A DNA stretch of 64,000 nt, from the NCBI GenBank assembly GCA_947396885.1, contig OX377204.1:89414728-89478727 (forward strand). Reading direction: 5' to 3'. Under the pieces are notes generated by a model that made no database searches, had not been told where the DNA came from, and saw nothing but the letters and a program-made list of their open reading frames with translations. The first letter of the stretch is position 1; each line of letters opens with the position of its first letter. The position numbers were made by a program, and so were the translations under genes. This DNA comes from Heligmosomoides polygyrus polygyrus. Its lineage: Eukaryota > Nematoda > Chromadorea > Rhabditida > Heligmosomidae. Positions 21,451 through 32,232 of the stretch are shown here, piece after piece.

Positions 21451-21727
21451 ATATTCGAATACCATACGAAAATTGAATACTTCAACTTCATTCAAAAATC
21501 GATGAGTTATATCCGAATATGGAATAAACTTCAAATCTTCAAACGCAGATCCTGACTCGAACAGGTTGTTTGATTAATCGAACATTCGAATAAACGAAAA
21601 ATAATGGCTTATCCTATTTTCGATGATACGATAAAATTGATGTGCAAATAAATTCACTCAAACTACTTCGACATCCCTTTTAATAAATTCCCTCATTTAT
21701 TCGCTCGAAAACTTTCGACATCGTGTT

Positions 21728-21752
21728 TATTCATTCATTCATTCATTCATTT
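21728..21752. repeat. CATT microsatellite
   Basis: Six units of ATTC/CATT in perfect tandem. Confidence 0.9.
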
Positions 21753-21849
21753 TATAAAATTTCTCAAAAGCACAACTATAGTGAACATATCATCAGCTAA
21801 CTTGAAGTGTAGGGTAATAAAGGCTTTTTCTTTAAAAGGTCAAATATAA

Positions 21850-22120
21850 AGAATTAAAGACGCCCTTAATCAATTCGTCTTGGAACATCTACCTCTGCGG
21901 GATGGTGTAGAGGCAATTTGAATGGGTTTGGGGCTATAGCATGACTTGCGGTGACCAGCCGATCAACAACTCTGCGCTTTCTTCTTCTCAGACAAGTCTG
22001 GTACCAATTCAGACCCTGGAGGGATGGAAGGCTTGGTTGGCGTGGACGGGAAAGCCGAACCTGGAACCTGGTATCCGGTGCACGCGACAGTCGCGCCTCC
22101 TCCGAATGCGCTACAACGCC
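21850..22120 (-). mobile_element. tRNA-headed SINE copy
   Basis: Antisense. The tail side (GACGCCCTTAATCAATTCG) is diverged, while the middle (CAGACAAGTCTGGTACCAAT, GGATGGAAGGCTTGGTTGG) and head (GCGCCTCCTCCGAATGCG) are clear. Confidence 0.85.
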
Positions 22121-22315
22121 TGGTGAAAACATGGTGAGTAGTCCTACAAACGGAACCAATAGCTGAAATTCCTCTTGAGTTAGTTCAATGTGGAAGGACG
22201 GTCTTAGTGCCAAAGCCTAACCCATGGGGTTTTCCACATCTAAACCCGGAACAGAATTCCTGCTGTTCCGGGTAAAAAGGACAAATGTTAACACGAGTCT
22301 ACCTCTTACTCGGGT

Positions 22316-22600
22316 AAAAGGTAAAGAAAAAGGCTTGGCCTTAGGTAATCCCTTCGTGGGATATGCCACGCATTCTACTTCTACGGGAGTTCATGGAGGT
22401 AGTTTGAATGCATATTCGTCCTTTACAGTGACGAGCCGATGGACAATACAGTCTTTTCACTTTACCGGACAAATCTGATACAAATCCCTGACCTCGAGTG
22501 AAGATAGAAGTCTAGGCAGACCTTTGCGAAAACCCGAACCAAGAACATTGAATCGGAGTGCATGCGGCAGTCGGCGCCTCCTCCGACTGCGCTACTCCCA
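22316..22600 (-). mobile_element. tRNA-headed SINE copy
   Basis: Antisense, with GGATATGCCACGCATTCTAC through to GGCGCCTCCTCCGACTGCG. The middle is diverged. The head end CTACTCCCA replaces the usual CTACACGCGCC. Confidence 0.8.
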
Positions 22601-22605
22601 CTCTA

Positions 22606-22707
22606 ATTGGGATGCGCCGCGTATTCTTCTCCTATAAGGTATTGCAGAGGTGGTTCGAATGCTTATTTGGCCAATACAATGACGTGCGGTGGCTAGTCGG
22701 TGCGCCC
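22606..22707 (-). mobile_element. SINE 3'-half fragment
   Basis: Runs from GGGATGCGCCGCGTATTC to ACGTGCGGTGGCTAGTCGG, with the head missing. It lies head-to-tail directly after the previous copy, suggesting insertion of one SINE into or next to another. Confidence 0.75.
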
Positions 22708-22719
22708 TTTTCAGACGGG

Positions 22720-24069
22720 TTTTACATGAATTTGTCGACACTGAAAAAACGTTTAGTGTCACTGAACAACACTTGAGCTTTCAGTCGATTCAGAGTGTAA
22801 ACTATATCCGCTGTCCCTGACTGAGCCGCGCAAGTCTTTTGAAGAACTACGAACTTGAAAAACTGGGTTTTTTGACGTGAACGCAGGGCTGTGAGATAAA
22901 TCAACTGTAGGAAACTGCATATAGTTTATCCGAACATTTTCTTCAATGTAAGAAAAAATCTACAAAAACGTTCTCTCGGAGAACTTGATAAGCTGATACA
23001 ACACTTCTGCAAAGCGTATTCTAATCCTAAAGGCTTTACATATTGTTCAGGCATTCATAGTTCATCCACAACTACCATACTAGTGTTTGAAACCTGACAT
23101 ACCCCTGCGGAATCTGCCAGTGCATCAGCCTCCTTCATCTTCTTTCCTATAGCATTCTATGACACACTATCCATTCACCATTCGTGCCACGTTCTTTCCT
23201 CCCAGCTGTTTGTTTACATGTTTTCTCGTTTGTTTACGCAACTCTTACCGCAGGCCAAATTGCTGCGTTCACGAGCAGTTAATTTCAGATGAATGCAGTT
23301 GGATGGCCGCTACGGCGCTACCGTACTCGACGTCACTCGTGCTGGGACGCCTGCAATCAAGGGATCGCCACCATAAGCTCTTCGAATTGCTATGTTTTCA
23401 TCGAGAACCTGTAGTATGCAGGCCTTTCACCCATAGACGTTCCATCCATGACACAACTGCCAGTCGAATGTGCATGGAAGGGAGAGAGATACTTCAAAGA
23501 AACCAGAAACATCGGAGAGAACTGGCGTCAAGACGGCGACTTCAAAGGGGACCACCACCTGTGCATACTGGCGCGTGGTGTTAATCTAGTGGTTGCATAG
23601 GTGTCCATCTTGGGGCAATGCCCGGAGAATCAGAAGTGGGGGCTGCTTGAACATTCTCGAAAGCTTTGATTTTGCAAATCCTTTATTGCCAATGTTTCGC
23701 ATTTTAAGACCCTCTTCAGGTCTAAAGAAACAACAAAATTGCTCTTCACAATAATTTTTGTTGACTTTGAGGAGGTCTATCCAAAACATCATTACTGGAA
23801 AGCCGAAGCTATAACTATGAAGTTCAAGGAACAAGCGATTTTGAGAAACCTCGTTAGAACAAACAATCCAAAGAAAAGAGCAGTAAAGCTTCATTACTGT
23901 CTGGAGGTTCATTTCGTTGAATAAATGCATTTGATAGAGTTGGCAGTAGTTCTAGTGAATCTATCGAACTTTTAGGTAGTATCTTGAATATTCCCGCCAT
24001 TGATTCAGTTTTTTGTTCCTCGACCTCATGGGACGTTTCTCGTGGGAGGATACACTTACAGAGAACATG
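22720..24069. other. No recognised element; weak coding-like stretches
   Basis: A 141-codon plus frame at 23159-23584 and a 114-codon minus frame at 23586-23930 have no motifs I recognise. A plus-strand stretch near 23290-23365 in another frame reads DGRYGATVLDVTRAGTPAIK behind a TTTCAG, which could be a small exon. The evidence is too weak to call genes. Confidence 0.3.
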
Positions 24070-24071
24070 TA

Positions 24072-25352
24072 TTAGGTTCTAACGAAATAAATGGCACTGA
24101 ACCACTGTAAATTTAAACAGTTAATATCTCGGCTTGTAGGCAAGTTTATTAATCGAAACAAAAACCATCTGATTCTACACATCATTGCCAACGTGACACA
24201 AGCTTTTTTATCCCAGTAGCATAAAAATCAGAAGTTCTGGAATTGACGAAATCTTCGAAGGAGCTTTCGGCATCCTGTTGGTATTTGAATATTTTCCCTA
24301 CCAAGAAGTCGCCAAGATGCTTGAAGAAATGGTAGTCTGTTGGGGAGAGGTCGGGAGAAAACGGAGGATGTGGTAGAGTTTCAATGCTCAGCTCGTTCAA
24401 TTTCTGCAACGTCATTCATGCTACATGGGGGCGAGCATTGTCGTGCAGAAGGAGAACTCGCCTTCGGTTTACCAAGGCCGGCCGGATATCCTTCAACTTT
24501 TTCATCATTTCTTCAATTTCAATGCAGTACTTCTCTGCCGTGATGGACTCACCGGGAGGGAGGAAGCTGTGGTGAATATTTCCCAGCGAACACCACCATA
24601 CTGTCACCATTACTTTCTTTTGGTGCAATTCCGGCATCGCAAAAACCTTGGGGCTCTCATCGCCGTCCACCCATGTGCTGATCGTCGCCTGTTGTCGTAC
24701 ATTATCCATTTCTCGTCATAGGTTACGATGCGATCAAGGAATGGGTCCGTTTCGTTCCGTAGAAGCAGTGCGGACGAGATCTCATATCGTCGGTTTCTTT
24801 GCTCCTCAGACAGCTCGTGAGGCACCAATCTTTCCAGCTTTTTGGTCTTTCCAATTTCCTTCAGATGCCGGGCAGCTGTGTTGTGACTGACGCCAAGAAC
24901 CTTCGCTATCTCCCTGGTACCTTTGTGTGGATCCTCCTCTACCACATCTCTCAGCTTGTCCTCATCAACATCACTATGCCTCCCACGACCTTCATGTTCT
25001 TCCAAGCTCTCATCTCCATTCCGGAACTTCTGATGCCAACGATACGCCGTCCGAATTGTGGAACATCCTTGACCGAATGCGGCGTTGATCTTCTCGTCCG
25101 CCTCCTTAGCTGTAGTGCCCAGCTTGAATTCATACAAGTAAATGCCTCGGATTACCCTTTTGTCCATCTGCAAAAAAGTCAATAAAACTCTAAAGTTTTC
25201 CCACTTTTACATTAAAAATTTGATACTGTCGGTAGAGCAGAGTTTGCGCTTCTAAATGATGTGCCACATGTTACGGTTTGTTCTTGATCAAACGCGTAAA
25301 GACGCGCCAAAAAATGGCGCGAGCCAGTGCCATTTAATTCGTTACAACCTAA
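24072..25352 (-). mobile_element. Mariner element, near complete, 1281 bp
   Basis: TA lies on both sides (24070-24071 and 25353-25354). The inverted ends are TTAGGTT.TAACGAA.TAAA followed by TGGCACTG, about 28 bp with two mismatches. Total size is typical for mariner. It encodes a transposase of the Hsmar1/hookworm type on the minus strand (24182-25182), broken by one frameshift and one stop. The paired TIRs and full length make it the best-preserved DNA transposon here. Confidence 0.93.
24182..25182 (-). pseudogene. Mariner transposase, DD34D, one frameshift and one nonsense codon
   Basis: Cut-and-paste transposase of the Tc1/mariner superfamily, with start ATG at 25182 or in-frame just after (MDKRVIRG). 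The N-terminal half has two helix-turn-helix blocks (AYRWHQKFRNGDESLEEHEG and TREIAKVLGVSHNTAARHL) and the linker LVPHEL. The first catalytic Asp is in YDEKWIMYDNRRR. A frameshift near 24690-24705 moves to a second frame carrying WVDGDESPKVF and [11 protein letters not shown] (second Asp). A TGA at 24416-24418 interrupts, and the same frame continues with PPFSPDLSPTDYHFFKHL (third Asp) to a stop at 24182. Exactly 34 codons separate the second and third Asp, as in mariners. With only two lesions the loss of function may be fairly recent. Confidence 0.92.
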
Positions 25353-26283
25353 TAGTAGAAGTCGGTCGAAGATTGTGCACCACATTTGTTTGCCTTTCAA
25401 CAGTTGTTAAGCATGCCATCTTCTAGGACAAGGTAGGTAGCTTCTTTGTGTGGAGCACTTTTCAGTGTGTATATGTACTGTAATGTGAACACAGTACTGA
25501 GTTGAATAAAGCTCCTATAATAACTAGGTAGGCTTCCTTTTATTGATTGCCCTTTGCAAAATATATGGTATTGATGGATAAGTATTCCTTCTCACTTTAA
25601 GCATCTTCTCCCTCGAAATGAACTTTTTCAGGTTATTCCGTTTTCACATGCATGTTTTTGGTGCCTTCCAGTTAATTTGTTTATACCTCATTGTATGCGT
25701 GCATTTCTGATGTGATTCACGCCAAGAAGTCAATAAATATTCCTTGTTTCTTGGTTTTGTTTCAAACAGGTTCTTCATCGTAATGGAGGCGGGGCTGCAC
25801 AAGAGCTCAGCGAAGCGCGCCTCTGTTCTTCTGAGCTTCTCCGAGCTACCGGAGGTGACCCGACAGCAGCGTACCGCAGTTCTACCCGCTCGCTGACCTA
25901 ACCGCACGTATTACTGTCGTGGAGCAATACGTAGTTGCGCAGTCGCAATGATACACACACACGATAATCTCGTCAAACATACAGCGAGCCCGGTCACGCA
26001 TATGTGCCACAGACAAACCGCACGTCGTCTCGGCCCTCTCCCGCTCACGGTCCATTGACCGAGCTTGGTTAGTGCAAGCCGTGAAAAAAATCGGGGACCA
26101 TTCCACTTACAAGGGAAGGGTCCGAAGCGTGTGTCTGAACGGGGGAAGCGAAACGAATAGAAAGAATCTTCACCTTTCAGTTAGCATAGAAATGAACTTC
26201 TTTTTTGCCAAGTCGTCGAACACAAGGCCATTCAGACGCACGCCTAAGACCCTTCCCTGGTTAGGATCTTACTCTAAATCTTT
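25353..26283. other. No recognisable feature
   Basis: About 930 bp. There is a GC-rich patch near 25790-26050 with short frames, and no domain or repeat family that I can place. Confidence 0.4.
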
Positions 26284-26447
26284 GGCCGGATCCATCAACA
26301 ACTTACAGCAATTTAACAGAGAAACTACAGCCGAAATCCCTGACAGCGCAGTTTATCAAGTGATATGGTGAGCGATAAGCCGCGCTACCAGGAATTTCGG
26401 CTGTAATTTCTCTGTTAAATTGCTGTAAGTCGTTGATAAATTCGGCC
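26284..26447. mobile_element. Palindromic MITE, GGGGCCGGATTCATCAAC-type ends, 164 bp
   Basis: The left arm (GGCCGGATCCATCAACAACT, then TACAGCAATTTAACAGAGAA) is the inverse of the right arm (TTCTCTGTTAAATTGCTGTA, then AGTCGTTGATAAATTCGGCC). The arms are about 70 bp with few mismatches. The left arm is homologous to the copy at 58261-58386. Confidence 0.85.
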
Positions 26448-26532
26448 GCTTATCGGATTGTCAAAAAAGGAGGGTGTTGAGGAAAGGATAAGTTCTGCTG
26501 TGGATTAAATCTGTTGAAATGCGTCAGGCTTA

Positions 26533-26802
26533 AAGGATAAGGATAAAGGGCGGCGTTATTCAATCACTTTTGGGATGCGCCACGCATTCTACTTCTACGG
26601 GATATCGTGGAGCCGATTTGAATGCGTATATGGCCATACAATGACTTGCGGTGGCCAGCCGATGAACAAGTCAGCTCTCTATCCTTTCCAGCAAGTCTGG
26701 TACCAATTCACCGACCCTGGAGAGATGGAAGGCTTGGTTGGCGTGGGTGGGAAGTCCAAGCCAGGAGCCTGGTATCAGGTGCACGCCACACGCGCCCAAC
26801 GT
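26533..26802 (-). mobile_element. SINE copy lacking the A-box but with perfect TSD
   Basis: Antisense copy flanked by perfect 11-bp CGTCAGGCTTA at 26522-26532 and 26803-26813. The head goes straight from GTGCACGCC to ACACGCGCCC. About 28 bp containing the pol III A-box and adjacent GGCGCC region are missing. Confidence 0.9.
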
Positions 26803-27060
26803 CGTCAGGCTTACTACACTTGAACGAAACAGCAGAAGCTCTTCCCTTTTAAGCGCACTTATCAATTTAAAAAACAAATAGAACTATTTAAACAGGAAAA
26901 ATAACAAAATATTAATTCCACAACACATCCGCGTAAAAATATTTGTAGCAAGATTTCTTTTTTTAACGTGAGTAATTTTTTCCAGCCTCTAAGAGATTGA
27001 ACTGGATTCGCTTTCATTGGATTGCTTGAAGTAGGAGTTTTTAAATGGTTCACTGACTGT

Positions 27061-27365
27061 AAAGGATAAAAGGATAAAGGACGGCGTTGCTCAATCCCTT
27101 CTGGGATGCGCCAGCGCATTCTACTTCTACGGGATGTCGTGGAGGCGACATGAATGCGTATTTGGCGGCCATACAATGACTTGCGGTGGCGTGGCCAGCC
27201 GATGAACAAGTCAGCGCTCTATCCTTCCCAGACAAGTCTGGTAAAAATTCACCGACCATGGAGGGATGGAAGGCTTGGTTGGCCTGGGCGGGAAATCCGA
27301 ACCAGGAACCTGGTATCGGGTGCACGCGACAGTAGCGCCTCCTCCGACTGCGCTACACGCGCCCT
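27061..27365 (-). mobile_element. tRNA-headed SINE copy with TSD
   Basis: Full-length antisense copy. CACTGACTGT lies at 27051-27060 and again at 27366-27375. Small local duplications (GGCGGCC, GGTGGCGTGGCC) distinguish it. Confidence 0.92.
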
Positions 27366-28221
27366 CACTGACTGTATGTTTAAAAAAATGATCTCTGGCT
27401 GAGTCAGAATAAAATTTTGCAGTATAAGCATGGATTCTAACTTGTAATTGTTGCAATTCGAGAAAAGGTGTATAGCTGATGTATGAAGCTTGTTCCATGT
27501 TTAAGCAACATTTTTCAAAGGCAGACTTTTGTAATTCGGTACGTGTTGAGTGCTATTCTTTTTCGGTTAATCCACCATCCCCATGGCAAACCGCACACTT
27601 TTCAAATGAAATGAGGCCTTTTTCAGTTCAAAATGAACACATTTTAAATCAAATTGGACGCCCTTGCAAGCAAGCTTAACACCTTTGAAGTCAAACTGAA
27701 TGGTTTCCAAATCAAAGCGAGCGCCTCACAGAATAAACTAGAGGTTTTCCTGCACGATCGAAATAACTTTTGCTTAAGCAAAAAACTAATATAACTTTCA
27801 TTAATATTTGTAGTACACTTGTCATAGCAAATAAACACTATGTTTGAAGTTTTATAAAAATTTTGAAGAAAAATAATGAATTAAATTTTGATTTAGGGTT
27901 CACAAACATTTGGTCTGTTTAAATAAGAGATCGCGCTTTGCACTCGACTAAATTGTTGCTATTTTTATTTAACTGATATCGTATATGCTGTCTATCTAAA
28001 TCAGGTACGTGAGGATATGTGTGTTTTAAACTCTTTTTTACACCGTTTCACCGTTTTTTATACGGTGTTACTCGGAATAAACAGGATTTTTGTGCTGACA
28101 ATCAAATACAAATCACGGCGGCGCAGGCAAGTGCATGGCACCATCTCTTTTTTAGTATGTTGACCGTTTTTGTCTTCATGAGCAGTAAAAAATTAAATTA
28201 TTATTTTCCTTAACCTTTTTT

Positions 28222-28511
28222 GGGGGCGTGTAGCGCAGTCGGAGGAGGCGTCGGCTGTCGCGTGCACTCGATACCAGGTTCCTGGTTCGGATTCCCCGCC
28301 CAGGCCAACCAAACCGTCCAACCCTCCGGGGTCGGTGAATTGGTACCAGACTTGTCTGGGAAGGATATAGCGCTGGCTTGTTGATGGCCACCACAAGTCA
28401 TTGTATGGCCAAAAACGCATTCAAATCGCCTCCACGACATCCCGCAGAAGTAGAATGCGTGGCGCATCCCAAAAGGGATTGAATAACGCCGTCCTTTATT
28501 CCTATCCTTAT
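28222..28511 (+). mobile_element. SINE copy A of a duplicated array
   Basis: Full-length. The flanks CCTTAACCTTTTTT (28208-28221) and CCTTAACTTTTTT (28512-28524) are an imperfect target duplication. It is identical to copy B (28716-29005) from 28301 onward but differs in the head (GGAGGAGG, ACCAGG, GCCCAGG). Confidence 0.93.
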
Positions 28512-29338
28512 CCTTAACTTTTTTAATAGAATCCTACCAGTGTGTGCTCACTTTCTGGGACAGGTGTTAAAAACCAATTTAAAAAATTCAAAATTCAAAA
28601 AACGTTACCTTCTTTACTGATGACCCTCAGAGTAACTATTCTAAACACGTTTTGTATAAGAAACAGGAAAAAGAAGACATGTTTACTGTTGTTTATTGTC
28701 ACTTATGCTGCTATTGGGCGCGTGTAGCGCAGTCGAAAGAGGCGTCGGCTGTCGCGTGCACTCGATACCGGGTTCCTGGTTCGGATTCCCCGCACAGGCC
28801 AACCAAACCGTCCAACCCTCCGGGGTCGGTGAATTGGTACCAGACTTGTCTGGGAAGGATATAGCGCTGGCTTGTTGATGGCCACCACAAGTCATTGTAT
28901 GGCCAAAAACGCATTCAAATCGCCTCCACGACATCCCGCAGAAGTAGAATGCGTGGCGCATCCCAAAAGGGATTGAATAACGCCGTCCTTTATTCCTATC
29001 CTTATCCTTAACTTTTTTAATAGAATCCTACCAGTGTGTGCTCACTTTCTGGGACAGGTGTTAAAAACCAATTTAAAAAATTCAAAATTCAAAAAACGTT
29101 ACCTTCTTTACTGATGACCCTCAGAGTAACTATTCTAAACACGTTTTGTATAAGAAACAGGAAAAAGAAGACATGTTTACTGTTGTTTATTGTCACTTAT
29201 GCTGCTATTGGGCGCGTGTAGCGCAGTCGAAAGAGGCGTCGGCTGTCGCGTGCACTCGATACCGGGTTCCTGGTTCGGATTCCCCGCACAGGCCAACCAA
29301 ACCGTCCAACCCTCCGGGGTCGGTGAATTGGTACCAGA
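28301..29338. repeat. 494-bp tandem duplication created between SINEs
   Basis: Sequence from 28301 recurs at a constant offset of 494 bp (28795 onward) up to 29338 with no differences that I can find. The unit contains the 3' half of a SINE, a ~204-bp unique spacer and the 5' half of the next SINE. See the finding on unequal crossover. Confidence 0.95.
28716..29005 (+). mobile_element. SINE copy B, chimeric
   Basis: The head matches copy C (GAAAGAGG, ACCGGG, GCACAGG) while the 3' half matches copy A (ACTTGTCTGGGAAGGATATA, TTGTTGATGGCC). The junction lies within 28795-28844. The flanks are also mixed: upstream as copy C, downstream as copy A. Confidence 0.95.
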
Positions 29339-29505
29339 AGTATCTGGGAAGGAAGAACACTGACCTGTTGTTCGACTGGCCACCACAAGGCATTGCATGG
29401 CCAAATACGCATTCACGTCGCCTCCACGACATCCTGCAGAAGTAGAATGCGTGGCGCATCCCAAACAGGATTAAGTAACGCCGTCCTTCATTCTTTATCT
29501 TTTAT
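29210..29505 (+). mobile_element. SINE copy C of the array
   Basis: The head is identical to copy B to 29338. The 3' half differs (AAGTATCTGGGAAGGAAGAA, TTGTTCGACTGGCC) and ends CCTTCATTCTTTATC before a different downstream flank. Confidence 0.93.
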
Positions 29506-30337
29506 GTTGTTATTATTGCTATTTTGTTAAATCTTATTTTTTATATGTTGTAACACTGCAGGCATTTTTGAAGTTTCTTTATGAGTAGATTTTCGCCAAT
29601 TTCAACTTCACTAAATCCTCCTGTTGTCAATAACTTCGGCTTCGCAACTATGAGAACGAAGATATATAGATGAAGCTTGGGGAAACAACTGTCTTAATAC
29701 ATTTTCTTTAAAGAAAAAATATTCTAACCATGCTGGAAGTGATTAATCTAGAGGACGCTCATTATCATTTGGAATATGTTCAGTTTCACTTCAAAAGCGT
29801 CACTTTGGCTTAGGGGTGTGTCCCATTTGACGTGAAAATGGTATACTCGCCGCCGTATCCCATTGATAAATATTTAGAGGTTGCGATGAAGAGACCGTAC
29901 ACCTATGATTGCAGGAGAGTCTGTAAAAGTTCGCCAGTGTATCTAGAGGCCATGGCTTCTGTTTGCACTGAAGAGGTCACTCAAACAGGATTAGCGACGA
30001 GGTGTGAGCTCGAGCACGCCTGTGAACATTGAACGTCTTGGGGTCGCTCGAACACGTTTCCGGATTTACCGTCGGTAAACAGAGCAGCTGCCTTCGATAG
30101 CTGCTAGGTTCTTTCCAGTTCTTCTGTTGAAAGGGACTATGGGCTGGCTGATCATAATCCTAAAGGTCACCTCCAAATAACAGACATAATTGGAAGGAAA
30201 TTGGAATGAACTTGGAAGGAAGTGAGCTTAGACCTTAACATGAACCGAATCTAAACTCCGCACGGGGTACACGTAAGAAGAAATGCATCGTATCCATGAA
30301 ATTGACCCGGTAGGGGATCCAAACTCTCCTCCGTCAG

Positions 30338-30720
30338 TAAATGATTCCGGAGCGGAAAAAAAGGGATTTGCCAATTGAAAAGACACCCTTTCTGGTGATC
30401 AGGTTCAGAGGCCATACTATACATATGGTACCGTCATATAGGACTGTAGACAAAGTTTTAAAGGGAGCCCAAGAAGCTTATGATTCAGGCTTCCTTATCA
30501 CGTGTGACCTGCCCTTCTCTAATCATTGCAGGGTCTTGGTCAAAAAGTCAGCTATCGCATCTACAATCTTTTCAAAGTTCTGAATTTAAATCTTCTAGAG
30601 TCTCACATAAGAGCTCATAAAACCTACGTTCGCTCCATTGTGAAGTCAGAGACAGTTTTAATCAGGGATATGTTCAATAATACGAAAAAAGGGATATCGA
30701 CCTGTCAGAAATACGTTTGA
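30338..30720 (+). pseudogene. CR1/Jockey-type non-LTR retrotransposon fragment
   Basis: A first frame gives FLVIRFRGHTIHM, DSGFLITCDLPFSNHCRVLV. A shifted frame from about 30535 continues KVSYRIYNLFKVLN, HIRAHKTYVRSIVKSETVLI. This order (DLGV-type strand, then KA-YRI-NLFK, then YTSYVRP.VE..T) is the region just after the reverse transcriptase in CR1/Jockey-like elements. One frameshift and truncation on both sides make it a remnant. No RT catalytic motif is included. Confidence 0.6.
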
Positions 30721-31301
30721 GCCTAGAACACTTAAGAAAAGGTAAGCCTCGATGGATTGTAATCTGATTACACTTGGTCATGAACGTTCTGCGTTGGTTG
30801 GCTTTGCTTCATTGAAAATTTTAAGAAAAATTTCAGTCCTAACCATGATTTCCAAAATAAATACTTTCCAGAAAGCTGATCATTAACCCAATAAGCTTGT
30901 CTGGATAATATTGACAGGAACCGCTAAAAAACGGCTTAAGCCTCAAGCCTCGGTTGCAAAACTACGAATAAGATCAGAATTTCTGACCTCCAAGATTCTC
31001 AAGGAATTCAATTTGTTGCTTGGGAAGTAATTAACTCATTTATCTCAATTTTTCGAACTAATGACTCAATGGAGCTCTAAAAATAAATGCGGACCTTGGT
31101 GTTAGTCAATTTCTTCTTGGATGTGGCCTGCGTTTCTCTTCCGATGTTTTAGACACCTATGCAGGTTCTTAAGAATTTTAAAAATTACAATTCACAGAGC
31201 CAAAACGGATATGTACAGATCCTGTTTGACTTGGAGCGAGACCCGAACCAGAAGCCTAGAATCGGGAGCACTTCTGCTACGCCACAAGGCGCTCACTTAT
31301 A
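30721..31301. other. No clear feature; faint SINE scrap at 31215-31280
   Basis: An antisense piece (GAGACCCGAACCAGAAGCCT, then AGAATCGGGAGCAC) resembles the SINE B-box side but is too short to be sure. The rest is unassigned. Confidence 0.35.
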
Positions 31302-31610
31302 ACCGGATTCATCAACGCTTACACCCGCTGGTATGCGAGGTATAAAGGGTAGACGTATCTACGACGAGGTATTCATGATAAATTTTACCCACCACATCAT
31401 GGGTGTATCAGTGGTTATAGAATACTCGACGGTCGTCATGGATATCAGTGGTTAGAAAATACTCGACGATCGTCGTGGATATATCCGCATACCCACGAGG
31501 ATTCCGTGGCCCGTTGACAAAATGGCGCTCCAGTGACAACTTACATACCCTTGATTCCTTTCATGAATACGAATCGTAAACGCCACCCGGTGCGGATAAT
31601 GGGTATTATT
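31302..31610. mobile_element. Foldback element, GGGGCCGGATTCATCAAC family
   Basis: Starts AACCGGATTCATCAACGCTT. In inverse order relative to 36427-36772 it shares TATTCATGATAAATTTTACC, CATACCCACG, TTGACAAAATGGCGCTCCAG and TTTCATGAATACGAATCGTA. It carries an internal ~40-bp direct repeat (AGTGGTTA.A.AATACTCGAC twice). Confidence 0.6.
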
Positions 31611-31894
31611 ATCATACTATATGATAATCCGCTAAGCGATGAGTCAAATTATCGATCGGCGATGAGTCATAAAATAGACGGGAAATTACGGGGCACAAAT
31701 TAAGGGACGCGAAAATAGCGGTAAATACCCAGGCGTCTTCTACGTGCCTGGGGTTCGCAAGACGTGCCGAACACGTCGCCTAACGTGCCTGGAAATCAGA
31801 AGACGTGCCGAAGACATCGTTTAACGTGTTTGGTACTCAGAATACCTGCCGAACAAGTCGCGCAACATTCCTGCCTGGGGATTCAGATGTTCGT

Positions 31895-32101
31895 CGATGG
31901 AAGGCCTTCATGACAGGGGAGGCAATCAATATCTATCGATATTAGCGATTTCTCCCAGATTTAACCGATCAAGGTGGGAGTCGCGTGATTATGATCGCCG
32001 ACGGGTGGCTGACAGCAGGGAAAGGCAATCAATATCGATGGATATTATCGATTTTCTCTCAGATTTAACCGATCAGGGTGGGAATTAAGTGATTATGATC
32101 G
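31895..32101 (+). repeat. Tandem pair of ~80-bp units
   Basis: The unit AGGCAATCAATATC...ATCGAT...TTATCGATTT...AGATTTAACCGATCA.GGTGGGA...GTGATTATGATCG occurs at 31919-32000 and 32023-32101 (period about 104). It is the same family as 3357-3480. Confidence 0.7.
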
Positions 32102-32119
32102 ATAATGATGATGACGATA

Positions 32120-32178
32120 CTGCAACATCGCGCAAAGCGCGCAAGTGCTCCGGCACGCCGATATTCTTGACGGAGCAC

Positions 32179-32231
<53 letters not shown>
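32120..32231. repeat. Hairpin sequence ending in a TTA-repeat tail
   Basis: CAAGTGCTCCG (32142-32152) and CGGAGCACTTG (32171-32181) form an 11-bp inverted repeat, preceded by a GCGC.AAA.GCGC hairpin. A TTA run from 32182 to 32231 follows. A related core (CTGCA..ATC.CGC.AAGCGCGCA.GTG) occurs at 62398-62425. It could be the end of a small retroelement using the same tail as the neighbouring RTE. Confidence 0.45.

Positions 32232-32232
<1 letters not shown>

Larger units (their letters stand above)
20975..21610. mobile_element. Possible non-autonomous element with TTCGAATATTCG subterminal motifs
   Basis: Clusters of GAATATTCGAATTCGAA-like motifs lie at 20979-21100 and again at 21440-21600 (TATTCGAATACC, CGAACATTCGAATAAACG), bracketing an SL1-derived repeat. 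Repeated subterminal motifs are common in hAT and similar DNA transposons. Exact ends and target duplication are not clear. Confidence 0.35.
27575..29845. mobile_element. Foldback minisatellite-ended element interrupted by SINEs
   Basis: The left arm at 27575-27740 (ACACTTTTCAAATGAAAT, AAATTGGACGCCC, AACACCTTTGAAGTCAAACT) and the right arm at 29765-29845 (GTGTCCCATTTGACGTGAAA then ATGGTATAC) are inverse minisatellite arrays of the family at 15893-16743. The interior includes GAGATCGCGC as at 57.8 kb. The 28.2-29.5 kb SINE array sits inside it. Confidence 0.5.

Noticed and set aside
23586..23930. 114-codon minus frame as a retroelement or host gene
   Set aside because: The phrase EEGLKMRNIGNKGF looks protein-like, but I could not tie it to any family, and no neighbouring domains were found.
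24425..25185. Plus-strand frames of 98 and 128 codons
   Set aside because: Antisense shadows of the mariner transposase on the minus strand.
28222..29505. Regularly spaced repeats as a possible CRISPR array
   Set aside because: The three repeats are ~290-bp SINEs in a eukaryotic genome. Two spacers are identical, as expected from duplication and not from spacer acquisition.
32089..32230. N-terminal extension of the 32-kb frame with a long Leu run
   Set aside because: The Leu run is the translated TTA microsatellite, and overlapping frames give Ile or Asn runs. The real coding remnant starts at about 32231.
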